Positions 1 through 7,840 are shown, counted from the stretch's first letter. The stretch is DNA of 13,539 nucleotides from Bryobacteraceae bacterium (GCA_014379815.1 JACMLA010000256.1:1-13539); one strand, 5' to 3'. The notes: a model not told the origin generated them from the letters alone. Numbers and translations are program-made.

Positions 1-562
1 AACTCACCTCTACACTCTCGTGCCGACCATCGCTTGCGAGTTGGTAGGCGACTGGACGCAACTGCCGGAACGTTGTCGATGGTGTCTCAATCACAAGAGC
101 GCCTGTCGGATCCAGCTTCAGTTTGCTGGCACCACGGACGCGCATGGCAATTCGCCGCGCAGATGCACCAGGAGCGAGCACGAAGTCATACTCGACCTCG
201 CCCTCGCGACCGTAGTACACGAGGTCGACACCAGGGTACACACTACGGCTGCGTACCTTGCCAAAGTGCTGCACCCGGGAACGCCACTGGGCAGGATCAG
301 GTCCGCGCAAGTAATTCGACACACTGTCGAGGGGACTTTCTGGTACAGGTCTTACTGCTGTGGCGCCTTGAAGTTCCAGACGAACCGCGCCTGTCTCGCT
401 TCGGAGGACTGCTCCTTTGCTGTCGACGGAAACAGAGCCGCCCCGCGTTCGGGCGATGTACCCGGTCTCAGTTGTTTCGAAAAGAAGAGGCAGCGGAGGC
501 ACGCCGCCCGAAGCTATGCGGGATCCCGCAATCAAAATGGTCGCGAGCTGAACAGCCTTCAT
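1..562 (-). CDS. DUF7948/SBBP-type secreted beta-propeller protein, N-terminal part (runs off left edge)
   Basis: Reading the minus strand from ATG at 562 gives 187 uninterrupted codons to the window edge, so the C-terminus is missing. The protein starts MKAVQLATILIAG, a short hydrophobic stretch that may be an export signal but is atypical because an Arg follows at about residue 15. From about residue 80 it shows the hallmarks of the N-terminal domain of acidobacterial SBBP-repeat/DUF7948 proteins: SNYLRGPDPAQWRSRV, then VYPGVDLVYYG, then EYDFVLAPGA, then a segment ending in RPVAYQ. In this family the domain is normally followed by beta-propeller or Ig-like repeats in large, probably extracellular proteins of unknown function. 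It lies 69 bases downstream of pgl on the same strand and may be a tail of that operon or a separate unit. No good ribosome binding site precedes the ATG, so the exact start is uncertain. The family call rests on recalled motifs, not a search. Confidence 0.8.
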   Translation of the reverse strand, partial: MKAVQLATILIAGSRIASGGVPPLPLLFETTETGYIARTRGGSVSVDSKGAVLRSETGAVRLELQGATAVRPVPESPLDSVSNYLRGPDPAQWRSRVQHFGKVRSRSVYPGVDLVYYGREGEVEYDFVLAPGASARRIAMRVRGASKLKLDPTGALVIETPSTTFRQLRPVAYQLASDGRHESVEVS

Positions 563-631
563 AACTACGCTTATGACTACGCGGCTCAGAATACCACGGC
601 AGTCGTTCCGGCGATGTTGCTAACTGTGGGT

Positions 632-1357
632 TCACGCCAGTAGAGTGGCTGATGCTTCGTCGAGAAACCAGGAGGCACGTCGGGCCTGGTGGGCGATTAT
701 CTGGGAGGGAAACTGCCGCGGCTCATACGCGCCTTGCACTACGTGCTGCATAGCTTCTGCCTTGTCCTGTCCGGATATCAGCACAGCGGTATTCCGGGCA
801 GACAGTAGAACGCCTGGCAGCAGAGTGATGCGCCACTGCTGCATTTTTTGAACGTAAACAGCACCCACCAGCCCGGCCCGATCGTCAATCAATGGCTCTC
901 CGGGAAATAGACTGGCAGTGTGCGCATCGGGCCCGACGCCGAGATGCAGCAGATCGAAGTGAGGTAACTCGCCAGGCGCGACACGAAAGAATTCGCGGAT
1001 TTCCGATTCGTAGTACCGAGCCGCTACGTCCGCTTCCAGCTCTGCTTTTACCCGGTGAATATTTCGTTGCGGGATTCGGGCCGGCACGATGAAGTGCTCA
1101 TTGGTCATCCGATAATTGCTGTCGGCATTATCGGGAGGAACGCCACGCTCGTCCACCCAGAACAGATGAACTTTATTCCAGTCAATCTCCGCTTTGGCCA
1201 TGTAAGCGAACATCAGCTTCGGCGTGGATCCTCCTGAGACGGCGAGAGTGACTTCCTTGTTGCCCCGTGCCGCCGCATCCAGAACAGAGAGCACGTGTTG
1301 TCCACACGCTTCGGCAGTTGCCTGCGGCGTGGGAAAGGTCTTGAAATTAATCGTCAC
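632..1357 (-). CDS. pgl: 6-phosphogluconolactonase (DevB/SOL family)
   Basis: This 241-residue cytosolic enzyme hydrolyses 6-phosphoglucono-1,5-lactone to 6-phosphogluconate, the second step of the oxidative pentose phosphate pathway. Length fits the DevB/SOL type (about 230-260 residues). Visible motifs are SGGSTPKLMF (residues 41-50, phosphate-binding loop), WVDERGVPPDNADSNY (68-83) and GVGPDAHTASLFPG (140-153). The last corresponds to the family GxGxDGHTASLFP signature but with Ala for the first Gly after Asp. The start is GTG at 1357: it overlaps the opcA stop as GTGA, and a GGGGA stretch lies five bases upstream, so translation is probably coupled to opcA. It is the last enzyme gene of the prx-zwf-opcA-pgl cluster. 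No gnd or glucokinase gene follows; the next gene is an unrelated secreted protein. Confidence 0.95.
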   Translation of the reverse strand: MTINFKTFPTPQATAEACGQHVLSVLDAAARGNKEVTLAVSGGSTPKLMFAYMAKAEIDWNKVHLFWVDERGVPPDNADSNYRMTNEHFIVPARIPQRNIHRVKAELEADVAARYYESEIREFFRVAPGELPHFDLLHLGVGPDAHTASLFPGEPLIDDRAGLVGAVYVQKMQQWRITLLPGVLLSARNTAVLISGQDKAEAMQHVVQGAYEPRQFPSQIIAHQARRASWFLDEASATLLA

Positions 1358-2343
1358 AGCGATCCCCGAAACTCCGCTGCTAGTGGCAGTAACGCTTCAA
1401 ACAGCGGATCGCGTCCCTGCACAGCCAGTTCCTGCCGGAGCGCTGCTTCTTCAGTCCCGGTTGGAAACAAAATTACCTCCAGGGTTTGCCCATTCACCTT
1501 CGTTTCGGCCGAACCGCCCTCTTTCATTGCGACTGAAGCTTGCAAGCCTGGCCCCTGCAGTTCAATCGCGCTAACGCCGGAGTAGCCCGCACCCTCGCCC
1601 GAAGCGAGAACGACAGAAATCTGTGCACCCAGCACTTTCTGGAACCAGCCCGCAAGATAAAGAATGCCTGAGGTGGGAGCGGTCCCCGAATATCTCAAGG
1701 TGACACTCTGCAAAGTTCGTACCGCGTCGGCTCCAGCTTTGTCTTCGAAGATCCTTGCCACCGCCTGACGCCAGGGTGTTAACCGACCCCAGATCAGGTC
1801 ACCCAGCTGGTAGGTCGCAGTCGGAACCTGACCCCAGAACTCCAGCACACGCTCGGAATCCGGCATCGCGCAGGAATCCACGATGATCTTGCCCGCAAGG
1901 GGAAACAACTCACGAAACTCTGGCATCCACCACAAGTTCTCGCTGGGACAGAACAAAATTGAGGGCAAGTCGGGCACGATCAAACCCCGGACTACCGACG
2001 CAACATCTCCAAGGCTGGCGGGTGAAGAAATAATCTCAACCTGCTCGCAGCAGATTTGCTGGCGGCGCCCGAACGGCATCCAGCATTGGGCAAAAACCCG
2101 CGCTTCCATCACCTGCCCTGGACAGTCCCGAACGCGAATCACAATCGCCCGGCTCGGATGCTCGTGCATAAGATTTGCGATTGTTTCGCCCAGTATGTTT
2201 GCGTCGCGCGCTTCGTCAACCACAACGATAAACGTCATGGCGCAGGCACGGAGCACTCCGTTCTGGTCCTGTTTTCCCAGATCGCGCCAGAGTGCCCTTA
2301 ACTCTTTTAGTAATCGTTCGGGATCGACCGCTACAGCCGTCAT
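1354..2343 (-). CDS. opcA: Glucose-6-phosphate dehydrogenase assembly/activator protein OpcA
   Basis: OpcA is a non-catalytic partner needed for full activity or assembly of glucose-6-phosphate dehydrogenase, best known from cyanobacteria and actinobacteria. The product is 329 residues if translation begins at ATG 2343. This start is preferred over an in-frame GTG at 2355 because it forms an ATGA overlap with the zwf stop and has a perfect GGAGG five bases upstream. Family-like features are the N-terminal RACAMTFIVVVDEARD segment, the HPSRAIVIRVRD strand-turn, and RRQQICCEQVEI in the middle, matching the conserved R-x-x-x-C-x-E-Q-I region. Many Cys residues are present (including the adjacent pair in ICCEQ), of interest because cyanobacterial OpcA is redox-regulated; whether that holds here is unknown. 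The position between zwf and pgl strongly supports the call. Confidence 0.9.
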   Translation of the reverse strand: MTAVAVDPERLLKELRALWRDLGKQDQNGVLRACAMTFIVVVDEARDANILGETIANLMHEHPSRAIVIRVRDCPGQVMEARVFAQCWMPFGRRQQICCEQVEIISSPASLGDVASVVRGLIVPDLPSILFCPSENLWWMPEFRELFPLAGKIIVDSCAMPDSERVLEFWGQVPTATYQLGDLIWGRLTPWRQAVARIFEDKAGADAVRTLQSVTLRYSGTAPTSGILYLAGWFQKVLGAQISVVLASGEGAGYSGVSAIELQGPGLQASVAMKEGGSAETKVNGQTLEVILFPTGTEEAALRQELAVQGRDPLFEALLPLAAEFRGSL

Positions 2344-3872
2344 GGCTGCCTCCACGTATGTCCGTTACGTGCCAGCATTTCGTCCGCTGCCTCCGGTCCC
2401 CACGATCCCGCTCCGTAGTTGGGGAAGTCCGTCGGATGCGCGGCACGGTGGTCGAGAATGGGCTGGACGGCTGCCCAGCTCGCATCTACCATATCCTGTC
2501 GTGTGTACAGAGTGGCATCTCCGACCATTGCATCCACCAGCAAAGTTTCGTATGCAGCAGGTGTGCGCGTACCGAAGCTTGACCCGTAGTTGAAATCCAT
2601 CGAAACCGGACGCAGACGCATTCCTTCCCCCGGATTCTTGGACAGGAATCGCAATGAGATTCCCTCTTCCGGCTGAATCCGTATAATCAGCAAGTTTGGC
2701 TGGGCTAACGGAGTACCATCCGAGCTGGTCTTTGCGAACGGCGAATGTGGTGCGGGGTTGAAGTGAATCGCGATATCGGTCACTCTTTTCGGCATGCGCT
2801 TGCCGCTGCGAATGTAAAACGGGACGCCTGCCCAGCGCCAGTTGTCCACGTAGAATGTCACAGCGGAAAATGTGTCAGTAAGCGCTGCGGGATCGACACC
2901 CTCTTCCTGGCGGAAACCAGGCAAATCATCGTTCCCGACACGTGCCGGGCCATATTGACCGGCGACACTAACAAGCGGGACCTGCTCCTCACCCGGTATG
3001 CGGATGGCACGCAGAACCTTGGCACGCTCGTCCCGAACGGTGTTCGCTTCGAACATCACCGGAGGTTCCATTGCGATGGTGGACATGACTTGCAACAGGT
3101 GGTTTTGAATCATGTCACGAAGGGCGCCGGCTTCCTGGTAGTAAGAGCCACGGCCTTCTACCCCGATAGATTCCGCAGCGGTAATCTGCACGTGGTTGAT
3201 GTATCGGCGATTCCAGAGTGGCTCAAAGATGCCGTTGCCAAAGCGGAACGCCAATACATTCTGGACAGTCTCTTTGCCCAGATAATGATCGATGCGATAG
3301 ATCGAAGGTTCCGCAAAAACGCTTTGTAGTTTTTCGTTTAATTCGCGCGCACTGCTCAGGTCGTGGCCGAATGGCTTCTCGACAACCAGACGTCTCCACC
3401 CATTGCCATTTTGCAGACCCGCCGCCCCGATATTCTGGGTCGCCTGGGCGTAGTAGCTCGGCTGCGTAGAAAGATAGAAGAGCACATTGCCTTCCGTCTT
3501 TCGCTGCGTTTCGATTTCGTCCAGCTGCCGTCCAAGGGCTCGGTACATCTCCTGGTCGCCCAGGTCCCCTGGGCAATAGAAGAGCTGCTCCGCAAACGCC
3601 GACCAGAGCCGATCGTCAAAAGGAGTGTCTTCGGAAAATTGCTGGACCGCTTCCCGCATCTTTCCGCGGAAATCGTCATCCGACATTTTGGTTCGTGAGT
3701 TGCCAACCACGGCAAAGCCTGGTGGGAGTCTTCGCTCATAAGCCAGCCGGTATAAGGCTGGAATCAGTTTTCGCTTGGTTAGATCGCCGCTCGCGCCGAA
3801 AATTACGAGCGCACATGAAGGAACGCGCCGTTCAAACCTCAGCGGGTCCTGGAAGGGATTCGCTTCGGACAT
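2340..3872 (-). CDS. zwf: Glucose-6-phosphate 1-dehydrogenase
   Basis: Zwf oxidises glucose 6-phosphate to 6-phosphogluconolactone and reduces NADP+ (or NAD+), the entry step of the oxidative pentose phosphate pathway, in the cytosol. The product is 510 residues, full length for the family. The dinucleotide-binding loop GASGDLTKRKL is at 26-36, EKPFGHD at 165-171, and the active-site signature RIDHYLGKE at 193-201, containing the catalytic-region His and substrate-binding Lys. Downstream blocks such as FYIRSGKRM and a C-terminal DATLYTRQD segment are also typical. The start is ATG 3872; no strong ribosome binding site precedes it. The gene lies 24 bases after the peroxiredoxin stop and overlaps opcA by four bases (ATGA), so prx-zwf-opcA-pgl look co-transcribed. 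This suggests that NADPH supply and peroxide removal are expressed together (inference). Confidence 0.97.
   Translation of the reverse strand: MSEANPFQDPLRFERRVPSCALVIFGASGDLTKRKLIPALYRLAYERRLPPGFAVVGNSRTKMSDDDFRGKMREAVQQFSEDTPFDDRLWSAFAEQLFYCPGDLGDQEMYRALGRQLDEIETQRKTEGNVLFYLSTQPSYYAQATQNIGAAGLQNGNGWRRLVVEKPFGHDLSSARELNEKLQSVFAEPSIYRIDHYLGKETVQNVLAFRFGNGIFEPLWNRRYINHVQITAAESIGVEGRGSYYQEAGALRDMIQNHLLQVMSTIAMEPPVMFEANTVRDERAKVLRAIRIPGEEQVPLVSVAGQYGPARVGNDDLPGFRQEEGVDPAALTDTFSAVTFYVDNWRWAGVPFYIRSGKRMPKRVTDIAIHFNPAPHSPFAKTSSDGTPLAQPNLLIIRIQPEEGISLRFLSKNPGEGMRLRPVSMDFNYGSSFGTRTPAAYETLLVDAMVGDATLYTRQDMVDASWAAVQPILDHRAAHPTDFPNYGAGSWGPEAADEMLARNGHTWRQP
2349..2353 (-). promoter_or_regulatory. Ribosome binding site of opcA (GGAGG)
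   Basis: On the minus strand GGAGG ends five bases before ATG at 2343. It lies inside the last codons of zwf. It decides the opcA start, because the alternative GTG at 2355 would place this motif inside the opcA coding sequence. It is one of the few clear Shine-Dalgarno sequences in the window. Confidence 0.75.
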
Positions 3873-3896
3873 GTTTACTGAGGGTAGCAGAGACTC

Positions 3897-4343
3897 CTAA
3901 CCAGCAGCCTGCAGGACCTCTTCCGGACCTGGTTTGCCCCTTTTCCCATATCGGATGATTCCCTCACGTCCTATCAGATACACGGTTCGAATGGTCATCA
4001 GGAGACCTTTACACCTGTAGGCTGCCGCGACCCGGCCTCCAGTATCCACCAGAAGCGGGAACGGCAGATGGTTTCGGTCGCGAAAGCTGGCGTGGCTTTT
4101 AGCCCCCCACGAGTTGACGCCGAACACTTGCACATCTTTGGTTTTCCAAAACTCAGCCTGATCCCGGAACTCGCATAGCTGCTTGCGGCACACTGGCGTG
4201 TCGTCTCCCGGGTAGAAGACCAATACCACGTTCGTTCCACGCAGCTCAGCAAGCGCTACGCTGTGGCCATCCTGATCGGGCAGCGTGAAATCAGGAGCCT
4301 TCGTGCCGATAGCGAGAGGTGGTCCGGACAGGAAAGAAAACAT
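3897..4343 (-). CDS. Peroxiredoxin, AhpC/TSA family, Bcp (PrxQ)-like
   Basis: This small cytosolic thiol peroxidase reduces hydrogen peroxide and organic peroxides, normally recharged by thioredoxin and ultimately NADPH. Starting at ATG 4343 it has 148 residues, the usual Bcp size. The core begins IGTKAPDFTLPDQDG; the active site reads FYPGDDTPVCRKQLCEF, giving a peroxidatic Cys52 in the PxxxTPxC context and a likely resolving Cys57 five residues later, the atypical 2-Cys arrangement of Bcp proteins. The reading frame stays open upstream to 4439, but that extension is antisense to tldD and lacks peroxiredoxin sequence, so the MFSFL start is preferred. No Shine-Dalgarno motif is evident. It heads the zwf-opcA-pgl operon and is divergent from tldD, with only eight bases between the two proposed starts. 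A minus-strand TATAAG at about 4379-4384, inside tldD, is a weak -10 candidate. Confidence 0.9.
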   Translation of the reverse strand: MFSFLSGPPLAIGTKAPDFTLPDQDGHSVALAELRGTNVVLVFYPGDDTPVCRKQLCEFRDQAEFWKTKDVQVFGVNSWGAKSHASFRDRNHLPFPLLVDTGGRVAAAYRCKGLLMTIRTVYLIGREGIIRYGKRGKPGPEEVLQAAG

Positions 4344-4351
4344 GCTGACGG

Positions 4352-5836
4352 GTGGATGCTGGCAATGGCTACACTGATGCTTATATGCGCGACCTCGCCG
4401 AACGGGTGCTGGACGCAGTAACGCGCCGCGGGGTGTCATACGCAGACGTAAGGCTGGAGGAAACCCGCGACCGCCAGGTCTCTACGCGGAACGGCCGCCC
4501 CGGTCAGATTGCCTCGTGGGACTCGCTGGGAGTCGGTGTCCGCGTGGTCGCCGATGGCTGCTGGGGCTTCGCCGCCACTGACGATCTGTCTGCTCGTGGA
4601 GTGGATCGCGCTGCCAGTCTCGCAGTGGAGATTGCAAAATCCGGTGCCATCGCGCGCAAGCACGTCGTGGAGCTTGTTCCCGAAGCGGCCCACGTCGACG
4701 AATGGACGTCGCCCTGCCGCATCGATCCCTTCAAGGTCGAAGTCGGGGACAACCTGGCGCTGTTGTTAAAGATAGACGGAGAGCTTCGCCGCGTACAAGG
4801 CATCACTCTCGCAGAAGCATCGCTGGTCTGCTCGCGCAAGACACAGTACTTCGCATCTTCGCTGGGAAGCCGCCTGACGCAGACCAGAACCACCACCGGG
4901 GCAGGTTTTGCTGCACACAGCTACAAAGGGGAGGAACTGCAAAAACGGTCCTACCCTAACTCATTCGGAGGTCAATATCAACTGAAAGGGTATGAGCTCA
5001 TCGACGAGCTGAATCTGCCTGCGCACGCTGCTCGCATAGCGGAGGAAGCCGTGGCCCTGCACTCCGCCGATTCCTGTCCTGAAGGCGAACACAATCTCAT
5101 ACTCGATGGGAGCCAGCTCGGTCTGCAGATTCACGAATCGATCGGCCACCCTATAGAGCTTGACCGCGTTCTCGGGTCGGAGGCAAATTACGCAGGAATG
5201 AGCTTTCTGACTCTGGATCAGCTCAATCAGCTTCGCTACGGCTCTGAAATCGTCAACGTGGTCTGCGATGCTCGTGTGGAGCATGGCCCAGGCCTCGGCA
5301 CCTTCGCTTACGATGACGAAGGCGTTCCGGCTCAGGGCACCGACATCATCCGCAACGGAAAGTTCACAGGGTACATGACATCGCGTGAGACGGCTGCGAC
5401 CGTCGGAGATGCGCGGTCCAACGGAACCATGCGCGCCGAATCGTGGAACCGTCTTCCGCTGATCCGCATGACAAATGTCAGCTTGCTGCCGGGTGCAAAT
5501 ACGATCGACGAAGTCTTCGATACCGATGGCATCTACATGGAGACCAACAAGAGCTGGTCCATCGATGACAAACGTTATAACTTCCAGTTCGGCTGTGAAA
5601 TCGCCTGGGAAATTCGCGGCGGGCGGCGTGTCCGAATGCTGAAGAATCCCGTGTACAGCGGTATTTCCACGGAGTTCTGGAATGCATGCGACGCGATCTC
5701 CGGCCGTGAGCACTGGACTCTCTGGGGCGTACCGAACTGCGGGAAAGGCCAGCCAGAACAAGTAATGGGTACAGGCCATGGGGCATCCCCTTCCCGGTTC
5801 CGGAAAATCAAAACAGGAAATGTCAGACCCGACTGA
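4352..5836 (+). CDS. tldD: TldD metalloprotease subunit
   Basis: TldD is the catalytic zinc subunit of the TldD/TldE heterodimeric protease, which in E. coli trims the microcin B17 leader and has been linked to degradation of the CcdA antitoxin. Length is 494 residues from GTG 4352, or 483 from the in-frame ATG at 4385; neither start has a convincing ribosome binding site. The zinc motif HESIGH is at 261-266 (His261, Glu262, His266), followed by the conserved PIELDRVLGSEANYAG. A C-terminal PNCGKGQPEQ supplies Cys463, matching the third zinc ligand known for E. coli TldD, and the protein continues with the typical GTGHGASPSRF block. All catalytic residues are intact, so it should be active. 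tldE overlaps its 3' end. The adjacent toxin-antitoxin pair is of interest given the reported CcdA link. Confidence 0.95.
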   Translation: MDAGNGYTDAYMRDLAERVLDAVTRRGVSYADVRLEETRDRQVSTRNGRPGQIASWDSLGVGVRVVADGCWGFAATDDLSARGVDRAASLAVEIAKSGAIARKHVVELVPEAAHVDEWTSPCRIDPFKVEVGDNLALLLKIDGELRRVQGITLAEASLVCSRKTQYFASSLGSRLTQTRTTTGAGFAAHSYKGEELQKRSYPNSFGGQYQLKGYELIDELNLPAHAARIAEEAVALHSADSCPEGEHNLILDGSQLGLQIHESIGHPIELDRVLGSEANYAGMSFLTLDQLNQLRYGSEIVNVVCDARVEHGPGLGTFAYDDEGVPAQGTDIIRNGKFTGYMTSRETAATVGDARSNGTMRAESWNRLPLIRMTNVSLLPGANTIDEVFDTDGIYMETNKSWSIDDKRYNFQFGCEIAWEIRGGRRVRMLKNPVYSGISTEFWNACDAISGREHWTLWGVPNCGKGQPEQVMGTGHGASPSRFRKIKTGNVRPD

Positions 5837-7187
5837 ATCTGAGTTGTTGCCGCGCAAACGTTGCGAAGAGTTGATGCTGGCGGTCGAAGCTGCCGCTTAC
5901 CGTCATGGCGTTCAGCATGTGGAAATCCTTGCCAGTGCGTCGGAAGAAGCGCTGACTCGTTTCGCCAACAACACCATTCACCAGAATGTTTCAGAGCGCG
6001 GAGTTGTACTCTCCATCCGCACAGTGATAGGCGACCGTACGGCGCGCGCATCCACGAACCAGTTGCATCGGGACGGTATTTCTGCCGCTGTAGACGAAGC
6101 AGTATCCTTGACAAAAGCCAGTGGGCCTGTCCCGGACCTTCCCGCTCTGTACGAGAGCACCGGAACGGCCGATGGGAGCCGCTGGTCGCAAGCTGCAGCA
6201 TCCTGTACGCCGGCGGAACGCGCGGCCGGTGTTGCGGAAGCGATTCGAGTGGTAGAGGGCGAAGGGCAAACAGCAGCAGGGATGTACTCGACTTCCGAAA
6301 GCGTGGAAGTACTAATGAATTCCCGTGGCCTCTCGCGATACTACTTCGAGACGCTCACCACGTTTGCGATCACTGCCATGTCAGGAGATTCCTCCGGCTG
6401 GGCCAAAGCCAGTTCCGCCGAGCACAGTGAGATCAACCCGGCTGAACTCGCCGCTCGTGCCGTAGGCAAAGCGAAGTTATCTGCAAAGCCGATCGAGCTT
6501 GCGCCCGGTGCTTATACAGTCATACTCGAGCCTGCCGCCGTTCTCGATCTGGTAGGCCAGATCTTCGGCGACTTTAGCGCTACGGCGATGGAAGATCAAC
6601 GAAGCTTCCTCAACGACCGTCTCGGCGAGCGACTGTTCGGCGACAACATAACCGTCTACGATGACTGTCATTTTCCACTGCAAATCGGAGCACCATTCGA
6701 CGGCGAAGGAGTCCCCCGGCACGCACTGACCCTAATCAAATGCGGAGTTGCCGAGCAGATCGCCTTTTCCCGCGAAGCCGCCGCAAAAGCGGGAAAACTA
6801 CCCACGGGCCACGGGTATCCTTTGCCCAATGAAATCGGTGAGGCACCCATCAACATCGTGATCGCGGGAGGAGGGGCCAGCCTGGAAGAGATCATCGCCA
6901 AAACAGAAAACGGCATTCTTGTTACACGCTTCTGGTACATCCGGGAAGTCGAGCCTTACAACAAAGTCATGACCGGAATGACCCGCGACGGAACATTTCT
7001 GATTCGCAATGGCGAGATCGCTCAGGGCTTGCGCAATTTCCGCTTTAACCAGAGCGTTATCGATCTGCTCAATAACGTAGAGACCCTAACCGCATCCGGT
7101 AGAGCTAGCGGAGAAGAAACGTTCGACATGGTCGTTCCGGGGATGAAGGTGCATGACTTCCACTTCACGGAAGTCACAAAGTTTTAA
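5820..7187 (+). CDS. tldE: TldE/PmbA metalloprotease partner subunit
   Basis: TldE (PmbA) is the non-zinc partner of TldD; the heterodimer threads unfolded peptides to the TldD active site. From ATG 5820 the product has 455 residues, normal for the family. It lacks the HExxxH motif, as expected for TldE. Characteristic segments include the N-terminal EILASASEEALTRFANNTIHQ with its paired-strand pattern, a FDGEGVPRH block, WYIREVEPYNKVMTGMTRDG, and the end region LRNFRFNQSV. It overlaps tldD by 17 bases. An AGGA sits very close to ATG 5820, so spacing is poor; in-frame alternatives exist at 5778 and 5874. The gene ends 28 bases before the convergent toxin gene, with no clear terminator hairpin in between. 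Confidence 0.93.
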   Translation: MSDPTESELLPRKRCEELMLAVEAAAYRHGVQHVEILASASEEALTRFANNTIHQNVSERGVVLSIRTVIGDRTARASTNQLHRDGISAAVDEAVSLTKASGPVPDLPALYESTGTADGSRWSQAAASCTPAERAAGVAEAIRVVEGEGQTAAGMYSTSESVEVLMNSRGLSRYYFETLTTFAITAMSGDSSGWAKASSAEHSEINPAELAARAVGKAKLSAKPIELAPGAYTVILEPAAVLDLVGQIFGDFSATAMEDQRSFLNDRLGERLFGDNITVYDDCHFPLQIGAPFDGEGVPRHALTLIKCGVAEQIAFSREAAAKAGKLPTGHGYPLPNEIGEAPINIVIAGGGASLEEIIAKTENGILVTRFWYIREVEPYNKVMTGMTRDGTFLIRNGEIAQGLRNFRFNQSVIDLLNNVETLTASGRASGEETFDMVVPGMKVHDFHFTEVTKF

Positions 7188-7215
7188 TCCCGCCAACGGT
7201 AGACGCCGGTGCGTT

Positions 7216-7572
7216 CTAAAGGTGCAAGACCAGACGTAGTCCCGCGTCAACCGTTGTCACGACACCTGCGGGAAGCTTCCCCACATACTCGCGCAGAAAG
7301 CCCCTGTCAAGAGTTAGCAATTGCGAAGCGTTCACAACGGAGTCTTTGGGTAACCCAGTGTGACGGGCAGAGACCACAACGTTCCCCGGAGCATTTGCGA
7401 GATGCAGGCTACTTGTTACAACGGCAACCACGACCGTCTCGATTCTGCTGCGGTTGAATACATCAGCTTGGATTACAAGCACGGGACGACGAAAGCCTGG
7501 CTCAGATCTGCGAGGGTCCGGAAGGTCGGCCCACCAGATCTCACCCCTACTAATCTCGTTTGCTAAGTTCAC
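7216..7572 (-). CDS. MazF/PemK-like type II toxin, predicted mRNA endoribonuclease
   Basis: The 118-residue product matches the MazF/PemK fold. It has RGEIWWADLPDP near the N-terminus, SEPGFRRPVLVIQ with the catalytic-type Arg at about 29, and a VVAVVTSS strand carrying Thr53/Ser54, the positions where MazF toxins keep their Arg plus Thr/Ser active pair. The DSVVNASQLLTLDR segment is also typical. Family members cleave single-stranded mRNA and arrest growth until neutralised by the antitoxin. Two tandem GTG codons (7575 and 7572) could start it; 7572 is chosen because it overlaps the antitoxin stop as GTGA, the same coupling seen at pgl. No ribosome binding site is visible, so translation probably depends on antitoxin translation. 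It is full length with no disruption, and it is convergent with tldE. Confidence 0.88.
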   Translation of the reverse strand: MNLANEISRGEIWWADLPDPRRSEPGFRRPVLVIQADVFNRSRIETVVVAVVTSSLHLANAPGNVVVSARHTGLPKDSVVNASQLLTLDRGFLREYVGKLPAGVVTTVDAGLRLVLHL

Positions 7573-7805
7573 CACGCATCGGGGTCAATAGACTGCAGTT
7601 GAGCCACGTAAAACGGGGACTCCAACTGGGCTTTGTGCGACCCGTAAACATGGTTAAGCTGCTCCGTTACATTCTGCTCGATAGCGCGATCCACAAATTC
7701 TGCAATCGCTTTGGAGTAGAGTTCACTGCGGGACACCTGCAAGCGTTTGGCCGTCGCTTCCGCGCGAGCGAACAACTCGTCAGGAATTGAAATCGCCGTT
7801 TTCAC
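7569..7805 (-). CDS. Ribbon-helix-helix antitoxin partner of the MazF-like toxin
   Basis: Taken from GTG 7805, the product is 78 residues. It begins KTAISIPDELFARAEATAKR, then VSRSELYSKAIAEFVDR: a short beta strand followed by two helices, the ribbon-helix-helix (CopG/MetJ) DNA-binding pattern common in antitoxins. The C-terminal part (after about residue 45) would wrap the toxin. The frame stays open upstream to a GTG at 7862, but that extension would place the promoter and palindromic operator inside the gene and adds no domain, so 7805 is preferred. The -10 box ends only six bases upstream of this GTG, predicting a leaderless or nearly leaderless mRNA. Its stop overlaps the toxin start (GTGA). 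It is expected to neutralise the toxin and repress its own promoter by binding the inverted repeat at 7813-7830 (inference). Confidence 0.85.
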   Translation of the reverse strand: MKTAISIPDELFARAEATAKRLQVSRSELYSKAIAEFVDRAIEQNVTEQLNHVYGSHKAQLESPFYVAQLQSIDPDAW

Positions 7806-7811
7806 TTTCTG

Positions 7812-7840
7812 AGTATAACCGAGGTTATACCCTTCGGCAA
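7812..7840 (-). promoter_or_regulatory. Predicted promoter of the toxin-antitoxin operon
   Basis: On the minus strand TTGCCG (7835-7840, four of six matches to TTGACA) is separated by 17 bases from TATACT (7812-7817, five of six matches to TATAAT). Transcription would start about seven bases further on, at or beside the antitoxin GTG at 7805, implying a leaderless transcript. Two inverted repeats overlap the -10/spacer and the -35. This is a by-eye prediction. Confidence 0.6.
7813..7830. promoter_or_regulatory. Palindromic operator GTATAACC-GA-GGTTATAC
   Basis: This is a perfect inverted repeat with 8-base arms and a 2-base centre, eight to 25 bases upstream of the antitoxin start. It covers the predicted -10 box. 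Its position and symmetry suit a ribbon-helix-helix dimer autorepressor. It is the strongest palindrome I noticed in the window. Binding by the antitoxin is inferred. Confidence 0.65.

Noticed and set aside
20..643. Long plus-strand open frames of 176-207 codons at the left edge
   Set aside because: They lie opposite the minus-strand DUF7948-type gene, which has recognisable family motifs. The plus-strand translations are Cys- and Arg-rich and show no domain.
4344..4439. N-terminal extension of the peroxiredoxin to 4439
   Set aside because: It is antisense to the start of tldD and its residues do not resemble a peroxiredoxin; the domain begins right after the Met at 4343.
4961..5857. 298-codon minus-strand open frame opposite tldD
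   Set aside because: It is a shadow of tldD; its translation has no recognisable motif, whereas the plus strand carries the HESIGH and CGKGQP motifs.
7188..7215. Possible terminator hairpin between tldE and the toxin gene
   Set aside because: Only imperfect pairing between GCCAACGG-like and CCGGTGC-like stretches can be drawn, and no T-run follows on either strand.
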